From the NCBI RefSeq assembly GCF_020379485.1, contig NC_063436.1, positions 22,318,423-22,382,422 of the forward strand: a stretch of DNA of 64,000 nucleotides, given 5' to 3'. The notes under the pieces are model-generated. The model searched no databases. It had not been told where the DNA came from and worked only from the letters and a program-made list of their open reading frames with translations. The stretch comes from Brassica napus (Eukaryota > Streptophyta > Magnoliopsida > Brassicales > Brassicaceae). The translations under genes and the position numbers were made by a program. Positions 1 to 12,752 of the stretch are shown here, in pieces. The stretch's first letter is position 1; each line of letters opens with the position of its first letter.

Positions 1-1330
1 CTGACTTTTATGTATACTTTTTTTTCTGTAGTATGAAATTCTTTGAAACTTATGAATTCTCACCTCAGTTAACAACGAGGTCGTCAAGAAAACCTATAAG
101 TAGTCCAAGAAGGTAAATTTAATAGTCCTAAACTGTTTTTGTGTTTTCAACTGCAGAAGGGTAAGTGACAATCACTTCTAGGGAACCATCTCAGAGTGTA
201 TTGGCAACTGGTCTCAGCTTAAAAATCTGTAAGGTCAGCATTCATCAAATTTTTTTTATTTCTCTTACTTTGTATCTCTGCACCATATAAACTGTTCAGT
301 TAACCATATAATGAACAATTGCAGTTGATTAGCAAATGGAAACTAAAGCAGGACTCATGTTTAAAGCGATTTTTTTTATAAGACTGGTATAAGCATCATC
401 CCAAATCATATCCAGAAACGGCATCAATACCCTGTATTTTTTGATGTTTCAGTGACCATTTCTAAAAGACATGTGTCAGTGACTTTCACTGTTTGTAACG
501 AATTGGTGTAACTGTGTGCAGGCACAATAGAACACAAACTGTGTGTGATCTGGCGTGTAGAAAAGGACTTGACGTCCTCGACCTTCCACCTGATATCCAA
601 CCACACTCGAGAAGGAGTACTTCAAGAACCATCATTGTCTCTAAAATCGTACATGGGAAAACTCTCCATAAGTTTGGGGCATGTAACTGGTACACTGATA
701 CGTACTCCTGCAGGATATGTACATTCTTAGATGTTCATTTTCTTCATCTTATTTAGATTAAAGGGGCAGTAACCTTGAAGAAGATGATAGGGATGGGTTT
801 TCCTTTGTTAGACGTGATATACCCGTAACCCGCCACTAGCGCTGAAAAGCCTTCTGGCTAAGGTTGTGAAGTTGTTCAGCCGTCTACTAAGCTTCTGCCA
901 GTTGCTCAGATGGGAGTTGTTGGTCGGAGTTGAATGTATCTTCCACATAATTGGAATCGCACATGACAAATCAAGTTGGCTTCTCGATGACGTCCTGCAG
1001 TCATTTATGAAAGCTCATGGACCTCTGAAGATATCAACAATTGGGAATTGGTCAGTTCTCTTACAGTGTCAGATGACTTTCTGTGCTGCTATTGTGCCAA
1101 ATACCAAACGTATCAGTGTTAAACTTAGTAAAGCTAATACAATCCAACTTTTCTTCTTTGTATGTGTTCTTTACATTAAAAGAACAAGATTCTCCGGTGA
1201 GATCGAGTTGAGATACTCATCGGCAAAACCTTGATGGAACCATTGTCATATGCTTCTTCTGAGTAATCTCTGGCTACAAGGTTCTGAAATCGTAACTCGA
1301 AGCTCCACGGTGAGATCGAGACTTTCTAAA
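1..1330. other. Unresolved, possibly degenerate coding remnant
   Basis: The base composition is less AT-rich than the following 5 kb. Short open stretches on the plus strand (about 514-756 and 866-1234) look coding-like, but they shift frame and I recognise no family in any frame. Possible splice signals exist (for example a pyrimidine/AG acceptor near 757). It could be the decayed edge of a gene lying to the left of the window or a transposon-captured fragment. No function is proposed. Confidence 0.25.
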
Positions 1331-2277
1331 AAGAAAAGAAAAGAAAAATATTCATTTCAGTTTAACTAAAAAAAACAATTTCCAATCAAATAAATTCAGC
1401 TATTATATTATAAAATTTATTTATTTAAAATTTAGAATTAATTTGAATACAATGTAAAACGATAAAAATTGACATAGAAGTAAAAAATAAATAATTTAAC
1501 AAAATTAAAATATATTAAATGTTATACAAAATTACAAAATGTTTTTTACCCTGAAAATAACCGAATTAGCAATGTATTTTAAACATGTTCAGATATTTGT
1601 ACTAAAAGTAACCATATTACCCAATTTAGTTCAAGTATTTTGTATCCAAACTATCCAAATGTACCAATAATAACAAAAAAAAATTCAATATATACACTTT
1701 TTGAGCATTTTTATTCACGCTATCCTATTTTAACCGAAAACACACAAAATATTGAAATTAAATAATATAATTAACTTATGATTTTAAATTAAATTATTAA
1801 AATACTTATATGTACAATTGTAACAAATATTTTTAGATATATATATAAATTTTGGATATCTTCGGTTACTCATTTGATTCTTGGTTTAGACCAGATTGGG
1901 TTCCAGATCTTCAGATACATCAATTTAAGACCCATTCGGTTATTTATCACATATCTGATCGAGTTCGAAAGCCTGATTTTCGGGTTGATTTAAGTCGGAT
2001 CTTTGGGTTTGGATATTTTGCGTAGCCCAAATTTTACTATTAAAATAGTTGAGTTATGACTTCATATATTTCATTATCTTTCAAATGTTAAAAGTTTGAA
2101 TTATTTTGTTTAATAATTCATTATTTCTCAAATTTTTTGATATACCAATAACTCAATTCTTAAGTAAAACATTGTCATACCTTGATTATATTTTGGATGT
2201 TTGTGTTTAAAAATCTCGATTCAAGGAATTATACTACCTTCCTTTTCTGATGTAGAATTTTCGTAGATATGGAAATT

Positions 2278-3187
2278 TATTTTTTGTTTCACTATATAAT
2301 TTTTTTTATATTTCAATGTAACTTTATTAATTGAATATTGTTTGGCCAATTAAATTAAGTAAATTACTGTGTAATTGGTTAAATTTATATATTAAATCAC
2401 AGTTTTCTAAAGTAATAACTCTTAAATATTACATATTTTAATTAAAACTGGAGGAAATAAGCCTCAGATAGAGTGTCCACGTAAGAGAAAATAATCGTCC
2501 AATGAGAAACTATATTTTTTGACATGTCACCTCCTATATTTTTTTTTTACAAAATGATCCTTTAACTTTTTACTTAAGCAATTATAACCGAAAATATATT
2601 TTTAGTGAAATATATTATTTATATAAATATAATTATATTTTTTATTTACATAATAGTTTGTAAAAAAATATTTAGTGTAAATAATATCATAATTTTATAA
2701 AATACTAAAAGAAATTGGGCTGGTTTCAACTTTCACAAATAAAATATATTATTTGTAAACTTAGAAAAGAATATATCAAGAATATTCCTTTTTAGGATAG
2801 AAAATAGAAAAATACATCGGAGACAAATCCATCTCTATTATGAAATTCCTCTATTTTAGAGAAAAAAATAGAGGAATACATTGGAGATGGTCTAAGGCAT
2901 GACCGACGTAAATGATCGACGTTGAAATTTCAGCTTTTCTAATTCTTACTATTCTAATGCTTCAATATAATTTGAATATTTCTTTTGTTTTATAATATAA
3001 TGGTTTAAAAGTGTTTTTTGTTTCACTATATAAATTGTTTTTATATTTCAATGTAACTTTATATTTATTGATATTGTGTGGCCAATTAAATTATGTAAAT
3101 TATTGTGTAATTGATTAAATTTATATATTAAATGATAGTTTTCTAAAGTAATAACTTTTAAATATTATAGATTTTAATTAAAACTGA
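2278..3187. repeat. Pair of ~170-bp direct repeats
   Basis: Positions 2278-2448 and 3014-3187 are closely similar in the same orientation. Both run from a TTTTTGTTTCACTATATAA block to an AATTAAAACTG block and share a GGCCAATTAAATTA motif. The 565 bp between them begin with a sequence containing GTGTCCACGTA and a CCAATGAGAAAC block, which resembles the region just inside the left end of the Helitrons further right. The arrangement may be a duplicated unit or an insertion flanked by a copied segment. No LTR-type TG/CA ends are seen. Confidence 0.5.
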
Positions 3188-4083
3188 TTACATTTTGAAA
3201 CATATAGACTAACTTTATATAGATATGAGGACAAATTTGTAAAGTGGTATCACCTTAAATTTCTCTGATTCTGTGCATTCCTAATTGGAAGGAGATAATC
3301 AACATTTAATATTATGTTACTTTCAGTATATTAAAAAATGGTCGAACCGTAAATCAATGAAGGATGATGTAAAGAAGACATAAAGATGTATTTCCAGTTA
3401 TCACAAATATATAATCAATTGACAACAACTTAATTATATCCAACATAGAAGAGTTTTCATACCTTCTAATATTATAATATCTCACTATATTAGTGGCTAA
3501 ATCAGTTTTCTCTAGCACAAATACTCACTCCATTCTTGGAGATTAAGCTTTTCTATCTAATGATATTAGTAGTTTGATCTCAAAAAAAAAAACGGTTGAA
3601 CTGTACATTGTAATTGAAGAAAGAAAACAATAAAAAATCAACCGAAGACTTTTAAGGTATATGAAACAAAAATTAGAAATAGCAATTATCTACAATTAAA
3701 GAATAAGGTAATAAAATTTTAAAAATAAAAAAATAAAACAAAAAATATGCAATAAAAGAAAAATTTAGTAAAATAAAATCATAATATAATTTCCATAATT
3801 GATAGTGCTCAGCTACACTAAAAAGTCTAAATTCACAACATACACAGTTTTATTTACATCTTTAAACATATTATCTAATTAAAATGATTCCAAAAAAGTG
3901 CCAACATAAAGAGTTAGAAAATATACGATAAAATATAAAACATAACGTTAAAAATACATTATCACTGATCACTAAAACATCATGTTAGTAGTAATAAAAA
4001 TGAAATGACAACACATTTATTAAAACCATAGAACAACACGCCACAAAGTGTTATTAAATATACAAACTACAAATTTAATATGC

Positions 4084-4806
4084 TTAACGCAAACACACAT
4101 AAAAATGAGACATCATATTTGGATATATTTAAATAAATAATTTTAAATATATTATATTCTTGATAATTTTAAAATACTTAAAAAGAAACTAAATTATTAA
4201 AAAAAATAATATACAAATAAAACTAAAGCAATATTTTGTAACGTAAAAATAATAAATGAATAAAAAAATAGATTATGTTAATAAAATAGATTATATATTT
4301 TAAAGACTTCTAATTCATGAAGTATTAAAAAAATCAAAATTTGTTTATTACAATTAGTATTTTACCATTAGATATATTAAAATAATATTCTAGATCGATA
4401 TTCAATTGTCAGTTTTCAACTATTACACATAAAAAAATATTATTAAGTACACTTTCTTTTTGAAAAGGGGGTTTTATATTTTAAGTAGGTTATTGGAGTA
4501 CTTTTTCTTTTCGTGAATTTATTTGAGATGAGATTCCGATGTTTTAAACTAAGATAATTTATGTTCTATACATAATTATATTTTTTTTACATAACTTTAA
4601 AATGTCGGACTTGATTCTTCATATTTTATTAGTTAATTGTGTTACATATTGTAGAAATACTTACTTCAAACTAATAATATAAAAAAAATCAAATTTAAAA
4701 ATTAGTTATATATAATTTAATATACAAAAATTTACATAGAAATAAAAATGATAAATATAACAAATTTAAATATATTATCCGCGCGTAGCGCGGAGAAATG
4801 ATCTAG
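4084..4806 (+). mobile_element. Helitron right (3') end
   Basis: The segment ends in a short GC hairpin, CCGCGCGTAGCGCGG, followed by AGAAATGATCTAG and then a T. This is the classic Helitron 3' structure: a hairpin about 10 nt before CTRR, inserted next to T. The whole segment is strongly similar to 19066-19785, the right end of another Helitron in this window, so the two belong to one family. The left end is not resolved; a candidate lies near 2.44 kb. No Rep/helicase coding capacity is visible. Confidence 0.75.
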
Positions 4807-4985
4807 TTATATTGAAGTTTTCTTAAGTATTTTTCCCAACAAGTTTCCTTAATTAACCATAAAATTAAAAAAAAAATTCTTCACAGAAAACATTAATATT
4901 AGGTAGATGTGGGCACAAATCGAATATACAGATTTTTGAGGTATTTATGATCTAATTAATGAATCATTCTATTCGTTTTTGTCCA

Positions 4986-5813
4986 TCTATACTATTATAC
5001 TATTGAAACATAATTCATATTAAGATTTTGTCATTGAATTTGAAATTATTTACAATGTTATGCCACTGACATTTAATTTTAATATAAATATTACTTATTT
5101 AAACTAACAATAGAATATTTTTTATATTTACGGTAATTAATACTTTCCATATTTTGTGAATGATAATAATTCTAATTTTTATACAAATTATACTCTATTT
5201 AATTTAAATATCATTTTTTGCATTATTTTTATCTAATAATCATATATACATGAAAATTAAAAGAAAATTATTTACTATGTCGTTTGTACATAATAATAAT
5301 ATGCAAATTTTGGATGTTCAAATTTTTTAAAAAACTTATCATAATATTAAGTTTTAAATCTAAAATAATTAAAAAATACAAATTTATCATAGTTTATTAG
5401 TAAAGAAAAAGAAACTAATATTGTAATATCAATATTTTTTTTTCTATTGTCATTTGAAATAATACAAATTTCATTAAAGTATAAAGAATCAGAAGTTTTC
5501 TTCAAAAATATATAATATTAAAAAGTATGAATTATTTAATAAAAAAATTCAAAAATAATATTATATTTTTTGGAGTTTTCAGCGGATCATCCGATGTCAG
5601 ATCTTATCGGTTTTTGGATTTTACCAATTTTCTAGGATTTTAATTAAAATATTTTTATTAAATTTAAATCAAATTATACATAGATCAATCGATCTATCGG
5701 TTTAATCACGTGTTTGAGTCGGATATAAAAATACTGCTTGAAAATTAAATAGTATCACAGAAAAAAATTGAAACACAAGTAGAACAAATTAAAAAATGCG
5801 GATCAAAATCTAG
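4986..5813 (+). mobile_element. Short non-autonomous Helitron (ATREP-like)
   Basis: The left end reads A|TCTATACTATTATAC, which fits the Helitron TC start preceded by host A. The right end reads GCGGATCAAAATCTAG|T, which fits a CTAG end followed by host T and resembles Arabidopsis ATREP ends. The interior is AT-rich with no coding capacity. The right end is more certain than the left. Confidence 0.5.
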
Positions 5814-7027
5814 TTATTGTTTATAGGTAAAAATAGTGTTAGAAATATAGTTGCATGAAAAGGTAGTATAAGACAAAACCGAGCTACTCCCTCTTAAAGT
5901 TAGAAAGTGACGTTCACATTAGCGTAATTATAATACAAATATCTAATATTAGCTGATTAAAAATCTTAGTATAACTAAGAGCATCAGTATTTGGAGTCTC
6001 TCATAAAATTTCTTATATTTAAAATAAGTAAAACAATTGAAAAAAATAAAAGAGATGATAGAAAAATTCTTATGTATTTGTGAAAGATTCTATACATGTC
6101 ACTAAACTACTAGTTTAAATATTTTAAATATAAATAAAATAATTATAACATATATATTAATATTTTCAATTTCTTCAGAGACCCATAAAATCGCTACATA
6201 TATATTGGACGTCATCAGATTTGCAACCTGCTTATTTTTTTCTAAGAATCACCGCTTCCTGATTTGACTATGTAACCATCAATTCAAAACGGAGACTTTC
6301 TTTTGTTTTGGTTTCTAAATGGACTAGTTACTTTGGAATAGAATAATATAAAATAATCAATTTCATCAATTTCATAATCATTTTATTATATTAATTTAGA
6401 TTGAATAGAATAATCATTTTCTATGAAAAATAAACAAAATATAAAATAAAATATTTAATTGCAATTTTGATAAAATAATAAATTGAATGAGTATATATGG
6501 CTGCAACTGGAATATCGTTTCATGGAATAATACAACGTGAAATGATTAAATTCTGAACTTTTTCTACCATTTAATAAAAACATTCATAACAATTTTGATA
6601 AAAGTAACTAGAAGGAATCCATTTCATTTTCTACTATATTTCATTCTTTTTCTTTTAGATTTATCACTTACATCGATCATTCCATTTACTATATTTTATT
6701 CATTTTATTTCATTCATTTTTATGCTAATTATTTTCTAATTTTATCATTTACAGCCTTAGATTTTACAAACACACGTTTGTGTTAAAAAAAAAACAAATC
6801 TTTAGAGAATAAAGGTAAACCGTAGTTACTTGCTATACAAATTAAACACGCTATTTATTTGTATAACGTAAAGATAGACATTAATGACTGCATGCAAGTG
6901 GCGCTAGTAGCATGTGGCATTCGGCAAGACACGAAAAATAAAACACAATATTCCAGAAACAGTAAAACGAGACGCAGTCCAAACGTAAATGTTCATAACG
7001 ATACGCACTTCTAGGCACCACGAGCCA
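5814..7027. other. AT-rich intergenic DNA with MITE debris
   Basis: No gene is seen. At 5983 a TAA-GAGCATCAGTATT block looks like one terminus of a Harbinger-type MITE, but no matching opposite end was found. Around 6310-6760 GGAATAGAATAATxx / ATTCATTTC motifs recur in both orientations, suggesting a degenerate foldback element. This is also the 3' flank of the UGT gene. Confidence 0.35.
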
Positions 7028-8473
7028 TTATATGTCACGCTCCAAAAGACGGTCGCATTCCTTTGCCACTCTCGATAGCGATTCATACGATGATCCAGTA
7101 TCACAACTCAACGACATCTCCGCCGTATCCTTTAGCTTCTTCACCTTCTCTCTCATCTCGCAACCTTCCTCCTCCACCATAATCCTTCTCACCAACGACT
7201 CGATCTCCACCCTCAAAACCACTTCCTCCGACGGCAGTTTTCTAGACCGGATTGCTACTCCTAGCTCCTCGTTGAGCAACGTCGCATTCATTTTCTGCTC
7301 GGCAAAAAGCGGCCAAGCAATCATTGGGACGCCGCTAACAACACTTTCAAGAATTGAGTTCCAGCCACAGTGAGTTAGAAACCCACCAACGGCTTGGTGG
7401 GCAAGGATCTCGGCTTGTGGTGCCCACGAAGAGATCACAAGGCCTCTCTCGTGAGTCCGGCTAGTAAACTCTTTTGGTAGATATTCTGGCGTACCGTCTT
7501 GTACTTCGCTGCTATTAGCAGAGATATACTCGCTGCAAGATGAACCATCTACCGGGGGATGGACCACCCAAACGAACCTTTGCTGACTCAACTCGAGCCC
7601 CCAAGCCAGTTCCGTTAGCTGTGTAGCCGAGAGAGAGCCGCCGCTTCCAAATGAGATGTAAAGCACCGACTCGTCCGGTTGCTTGTTTAACCAATCCAAA
7701 ACCGGATGGTTGGTTTTTGATGGATCAACCGGTCTGCATAAAGGACCTATTGGATAAAGCGGTACACGAGCAATTCGACCCAAGAGGTTTGGGTCTTGAA
7801 GAGATTTCAAAGTTTTGGGCTCCATATCATCCCATGTATTCACAATAATACCATCAGCCGTTGGGAAAACTAAACCAAAAGGAACAAATACTTGATATAT
7901 CTGGTCGGTTCGGTCAAGGAGTGTTTCAAGAGTATCCTCAAACCGAACCGGTTCACATCCAGGTATAGCCAAGGGTTTCTTCTTGATTATGTGTTCGTCT
8001 TCAACGTCTTTCTCCAGCGTTGGGAAGTACAAAGCCACTGCAAGAAAACGTGCGTTTGTAGTCATGAATACATAAGTCAACATGTTGAACTCTTCACCAA
8101 GCCGTAATGCGTCCAAGCCAAACAAGTCTACGATCAGAGCCGTTGGTTTGTGCTGCATCACCTCGATCTTTGATCGAAGGGTTGGTATGGTCTCACGCAT
8201 CATGGTCAAGAGCTTGATCGCGAAAAAGGCTGATGGGTCCACTAAACCGGAGATATCCGGAGACGGGAGACCGATGATGTCAATAAGGGTTACATCGCAG
8301 CCAGGTGAGTTGAGAAATTGGGATTGGGCGGAGGCTGCGTCGGCTTCAAGGACAAAAATGGTGACTTGGAATCCGTGGGTTCCGGCTAAGCGTTTCCCAA
8401 GCTCGATCACGGGAATGATGTGGCCCATTCCAGGGCTAGCGAACATGGCCGCATGTGGTCTTGTAATCTGCAT
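7028..8473 (-). CDS. UGT72E1: UDP-glycosyltransferase 72E1-like
   Basis: This intronless gene encodes 481 residues, a family-1 glycosyltransferase. UGT72E enzymes transfer glucose from UDP-glucose to monolignols and their aldehydes (coniferyl/sinapyl type) in the cytosol. The N-terminal acceptor domain carries the catalytic His18 (GMGHIIP) and the paired Asp116. The C-terminal PSPG nucleotide-sugar box spans Trp350 to Gln393, with HCGWNS at 368-373 and a final Glu-Gln pair. The sequence is closest to what I remember of Arabidopsis UGT72E1 (At3g50740) rather than UGT72E2/E3, and the next gene, BEH1, agrees with that position. The C-terminus is a few residues shorter than in Arabidopsis. The start is the only in-frame ATG giving the usual N-terminus. 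The gene appears intact. Confidence 0.95.
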   Translation of the reverse strand: MQITRPHAAMFASPGMGHIIPVIELGKRLAGTHGFQVTIFVLEADAASAQSQFLNSPGCDVTLIDIIGLPSPDISGLVDPSAFFAIKLLTMMRETIPTLRSKIEVMQHKPTALIVDLFGLDALRLGEEFNMLTYVFMTTNARFLAVALYFPTLEKDVEDEHIIKKKPLAIPGCEPVRFEDTLETLLDRTDQIYQVFVPFGLVFPTADGIIVNTWDDMEPKTLKSLQDPNLLGRIARVPLYPIGPLCRPVDPSKTNHPVLDWLNKQPDESVLYISFGSGGSLSATQLTELAWGLELSQQRFVWVVHPPVDGSSCSEYISANSSEVQDGTPEYLPKEFTSRTHERGLVISSWAPQAEILAHQAVGGFLTHCGWNSILESVVSGVPMIAWPLFAEQKMNATLLNEELGVAIRSRKLPSEEVVLRVEIESLVRRIMVEEEGCEMREKVKKLKDTAEMSLSCDTGSSYESLSRVAKECDRLLERDI

Positions 8474-8540
8474 AGTCTCTCTCGACGATCGTTTTCTTTT
8501 ATGTTTGTTGTTGCGTGGGTTATAGTTGCAAGTGAGTTTA

Positions 8541-8547
8541 ATTTATA
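8541..8547 (-). promoter_or_regulatory. TATA box of the UGT72E1 gene
   Basis: TATAAAT on the minus strand lies about 68 bp upstream of the start codon at 8473, giving an expected short leader of roughly 35-40 nt. Confidence 0.5.
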
Positions 8548-10158
8548 GAACCAAAAATCTTCTTCAAACTTTTGTATATAGTATAATATACAATCTAATC
8601 AACCATATTAATTGTCATATACAAACAAACAAAATGTATATAATTTTTAGGTGTAAGTTGTAAACTGTATCCAGTGCCAGCTTATGTTGGAGGACAAACA
8701 GCCCAAAGACCCACCTAAAATCAAGCAAATTTAGTAGTAATATAAAGGGCTCAGATATTTTTCTCTTTTCTGATAACAAAGGCCTAATTGTTTTTGTTTT
8801 GCACTTTCAATAAAAACACAATAGCCTAATTTTTTATATTTACAGAATACAAACAAATTAATAAATTCAAGATAAGTTGTTATATATTTTTTAATAATAT
8901 TATGGTAACAAAATTAAAATTAGTTAATTATAGGAGCCCAACTTTCTTTTGTTGTTGCCCAAGGGATCTTTTTATTTTATTTTATCAGTTATAATTTTAA
9001 TTTGGAAGGATGGATTAATTAAGCTTTAACTCTTTTTTCTTGTTTGCTTCTCGGGATCCAACGATATTATCTCAGCACTGAAAACCGTCCCCCATTCTCA
9101 ATAAATGGTAGTTATTGTCACCGTTTGACTTATATTATGGTGGAGAAATATTCAAACATTTGATTTATTCAAGCAAAATTATCAACGGTTATCGTCATGC
9201 AAGTTGAACACTGGGCTAGTGAATGATGATGTATTTGGATAGAATTATGACCCAAATCGTCATGCAAGTTGAACACATATTTAGACTACTGAACGCCGGT
9301 CTCCGAACATATATATACGTATCAGCGACATTAAAAATAGCCATGCACGTTCGTTCGAGTTACGTAATACTAGTATTTATCAAACTATGCATTTGAGGAT
9401 GTCAAAATTTGTTTTTTCCTCAAAAAAAAATTGTTTTTTTTTTCAAGATAAAGCCAAAGTTATATCTCACGTAAATAATCTTACCTAAATATGATAAATT
9501 TTTGCGCAGTGTGCAACTACGAATTCACCCCTTCAAATCGAAGATATGGAACTGGTATTAAACAGCGGGGATTATATATGTTTTGTAATGTTAACATAGA
9601 GTTTTCTTTTTCTTTTTGGTTTGGCAAGTATATATATAGTCTCGTGTATAATTCTTAAAACGGACTATCACTCTATAGTTCGCTTAGCCTAATTAAGTTT
9701 ATAGTCCAATATTCATAGATTGTAATCCGGTGGATCGAATCCAGTGGTTTATGAGGCTTGCAAATTTACAATTAACTCTTATTAGCTATGCTTTTTGGTT
9801 TTTGATCCCAAAAAAAAAAGCTATGCTTTTTGGTTTATCTTTTTGTACGGGCGATCGTTTATGGTTTATCTAGATGATTTTTTGTTGGACCCACCGTTTT
9901 TATTAAAAACTTAATCGGGACATGATACGAAGTGTCTTACGGTCAATTTGGCTAAACTGTCTGCTACACAGATTCACTCACAAGAAATTTGATGAATGAA
10001 AGTACAATCAAAAGATGTGGAGATTGTTCCAATATTCGAAATGATACCATAAAGACCCAAGAAATTTAAACTAGTAGTGGTTGTTTTGATCAGTTATTGA
10101 CAATCTGATCCAAGAATCCAACGTTTGACCCCCTTCACTTCCACATTCTATTGCGTAA
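8548..10158. other. UGT72E1 upstream and intergenic region
   Basis: AT-rich, no gene recognised. A 20-bp motif containing GCTATGCTTTTTGGTTT occurs twice around 9786 and 9820. The motif CGTCATGCAAGTTGAACAC occurs near 9191 and 9258. Nothing else could be supported. Confidence 0.4.
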
Positions 10159-10410
10159 GAGCAGCTCCATTGATGAGTTATAATAGAGTATCTAAAGATC
10201 AAAAAGGTAAAAAGTACAAATAAAGTAGAAGAGAAAGTGAGAGAATTTATTCTGTGCAGAGATATTTTCTCTGATTTTTTAGAACTTTTTTTTCATATGT
10301 CATCGTATTAATGGTTGATTGATTTTAAAGTGGTTTTATCAAATAAAAAAATTTTATTTTAAAAAAAATTCGAGAACTTCAAGATTTTAATTCTACCAAT
10401 AAAATTGCTC
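10159..10410. mobile_element. Harbinger/Tourist-type MITE
   Basis: The 252-bp element starts GAGCAGCTCCATTG and ends CCAATAAAATTGCTC, imperfect inverted ends of the GAGCATCTCCATTG type common in crucifer genomes. It is flanked by the 3-bp duplication TAA (10156-10158 and 10411-10413), the PIF/Harbinger signature. There is no coding capacity. Confidence 0.75.
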
Positions 10411-10854
10411 TAAGACTGAGGATATGTTTGTTTAAAAAATACATCGTGATTTATTGGTCAATTACTTTCTTGTATACTTATATTATATTATTATAACGTT
10501 TTAATTTTTCTATCTTTTATTATTTGAAAATTTTGATATATAATTTTGATGACAACAAAAGTATTTCATTAAATTATTACTTTATTTGGACAATTTATTC
10601 ATTAATTTAAAAGAGTCTTAGTACACCAACAAACCATGTACATCTAAATGGGTTCCCGAGTGTGGCTTTAGCAATTAGCATCAGCCTTACAATTCTCAAC
10701 CCTATGAATAGAAGCAAATAAAAAATCAACAAACAGAGCAGAGAGAATTTGGATGTCGCGAACCACCCCGTATATCTCTTTGTCGAAGAGTTTGTTGTTG
10801 ATGACTTTGATCAGAGTTTGGTTGTCAAAGTGAATTTTGATGCTTGAAACATTA

Positions 10855-11241
10855 TGTTAGAATCAGGTTTATTACGGGCTTCCAACTCAAAACCAATTGG
10901 CAATTAGTGGATTGGCCCTAACCCTTTATATAGTAGTAGATTAATTCTTATATATCCGATGTGGGATGTTTCTCATCAATACCCTCCCTCACGCTCAGAC
11001 ATCTAGGTCTGAAGCGTGGACAATGTGGGAATAACATCCACAGAGAGCCCAACATTGGTATAGTAGTAGTAGTTGTAGTAAATTAGGTCAAAGGATCTTA
11101 TCGCTCTGATACCATGTTAGAATCAGGTTTATTACGGGCTTCCAACTCAAAACCAATTGGCAATTAGTGGATTGGCCCTAACCCTTTATATAGTAGTAGA
11201 TTAATTCTTATATATCCGATGTGGGATGTTTCTCATCAATA
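10855..11241 (-). mobile_element. TRIM retrotransposon with identical LTRs
   Basis: Two 127-bp direct repeats (10855-10981 and 11115-11241) are identical over their full length. On the minus strand each starts TATTGATGAG and ends TTCTAACA. The right repeat is followed, on the minus strand, by TGGTATCAGAGC (11103-11114), the primer-binding site for initiator tRNA-Met. The other repeat is preceded by the purine tract GTGAGGGAGGG. The element is flanked by the 5-bp duplication CATTA (10850-10854, 11242-11246). At 387 bp with no genes it is a terminal-repeat retrotransposon in miniature. Identical LTRs imply recent insertion. Confidence 0.92.
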
Positions 11242-11246
11242 CATTA

Positions 11247-12752
11247 AAACTGCTGATTTGAGAGCCGAGAAGACGGCTAGAGCTTCCGCCATTAATAGTA
11301 ATGAACTCAAAATGATAAAAATAAATTTAAAAGTGTTTATTTAAAATATATTTTGTTACTAATATAATAAAAAATTTGTATTATTTAAATATAATAAATT
11401 AATTATTTTAATTAGTCAAAAGGATCAGATTTTATCTAAGTATTTCAATCCAACCTATCATGGTTTCAATTTCTTCCACACTTGTTATTTCGGCTCATCG
11501 CGGGTACAAATCCGATATAATTTGTGGGTTAGTGGACTACAGGCAGATTTTAAATTTTAAACAAAACTGCAAAAGAGAATTACAACTTTTGTCTGTTCAA
11601 AGACTACAGCCTGTTTTGAATTTGAGAATTTTAAATTAACAGTGTTTCATCCATGTTGAAAACAAACATGTTTATCATAAAGACATGTTTGATTATATTG
11701 CCCCAAGCTTCTTCGCTGTCTCACGGCTCAATTCACACTTTTCCATATGTGGAAAGCAAAAAAATAATGTACTCCACAATAACTTCCACATTCCTCCCGA
11801 GGCATTATTCAAATGCATTGATAGGGTCATTCGCAATATGATTCACGCAAGGAAGGTAAGGAAAAAATTTAGGGACATGTTGTCCCGTTGGCTTGGCTGA
11901 CCAGACCATCACCACTCTTTTGGTTGTTTACGTTACTTTGGGTTTAAATATAGATTCAAATGGAAAAAATCTGAATATATGTCAATTTATGTATTTAAAT
12001 ATTTTAACACAAAATTTGGATATTTCAGTTACATTTTGAAATACCTAAACTCAAATCTTACCAAACCAAATCTGCCATGAATAACAAAAAATACATGAAT
12101 GGATAGTAGACTTCTAAACCGAAATATCCAAAATTGGAATTACCTAAACCAGATTTGAACGGGTATCTGAATGTCCCTAGTATTCTATCTAAACTTTAAA
12201 CATTATATAAACTATTAAAAAAAAATCAAAATCAAAACAGAACTCTCAGAACACATGAACCAACCAACCTCTCATGTTTATATAGCAAAACAACATTCTC
12301 AATACACAAATAAAGTCACCCGTATATTCTCATTCATGGATAATGTTTCTCACTGAATTTCTTAAATGTAATGAAAATTACAGGTCCACTAAACATCGGT
12401 GTATGATAGATAGGCACATTGAAGAGTCACGCGTGGTTAGAGAAAGAGAGCAATAGAAAAGAATCACTTCACATGCCCCCAACACCACATGGGGAATGGT
12501 CCCTCTCACTTTCAGTCACACACTTGCATATTTTCATTCAACCATCACCATTTCTTTAAATAAATATAGGGAGAATTATACATGAAAATTAACTTTTGTG
12601 AAATGAAACATTGATAACGATAATGACTGTGCATAGGCCATGAATGCATGAAGCAGACCAAGAAGGTCATCCTCCCAAATTAGTTACGGTTAAACCGGAC
12701 ACACGTAACCGAACCGTTCTCCCTTCTAATCGTTTATTACGATACTATCCTC
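11247..12752. other. Intergenic region and BEH1 3' flank
   Basis: AT-rich, with no convincing gene. A block at about 11945-12185 is rich in AAATCTGAAT/CCAAAATTTGGAT-type motifs seen in several other places in the window (47.1 kb, 53.5 kb), probably remnants of one repeat family. A short open stretch at 11653-11900 has no recognisable similarity. Confidence 0.35.

Noticed and set aside
8082..8525. 147-codon plus-strand frame opposite UGT72E1
   Set aside because: It is the antisense shadow of a well-conserved glycosyltransferase and has no similarity of its own.
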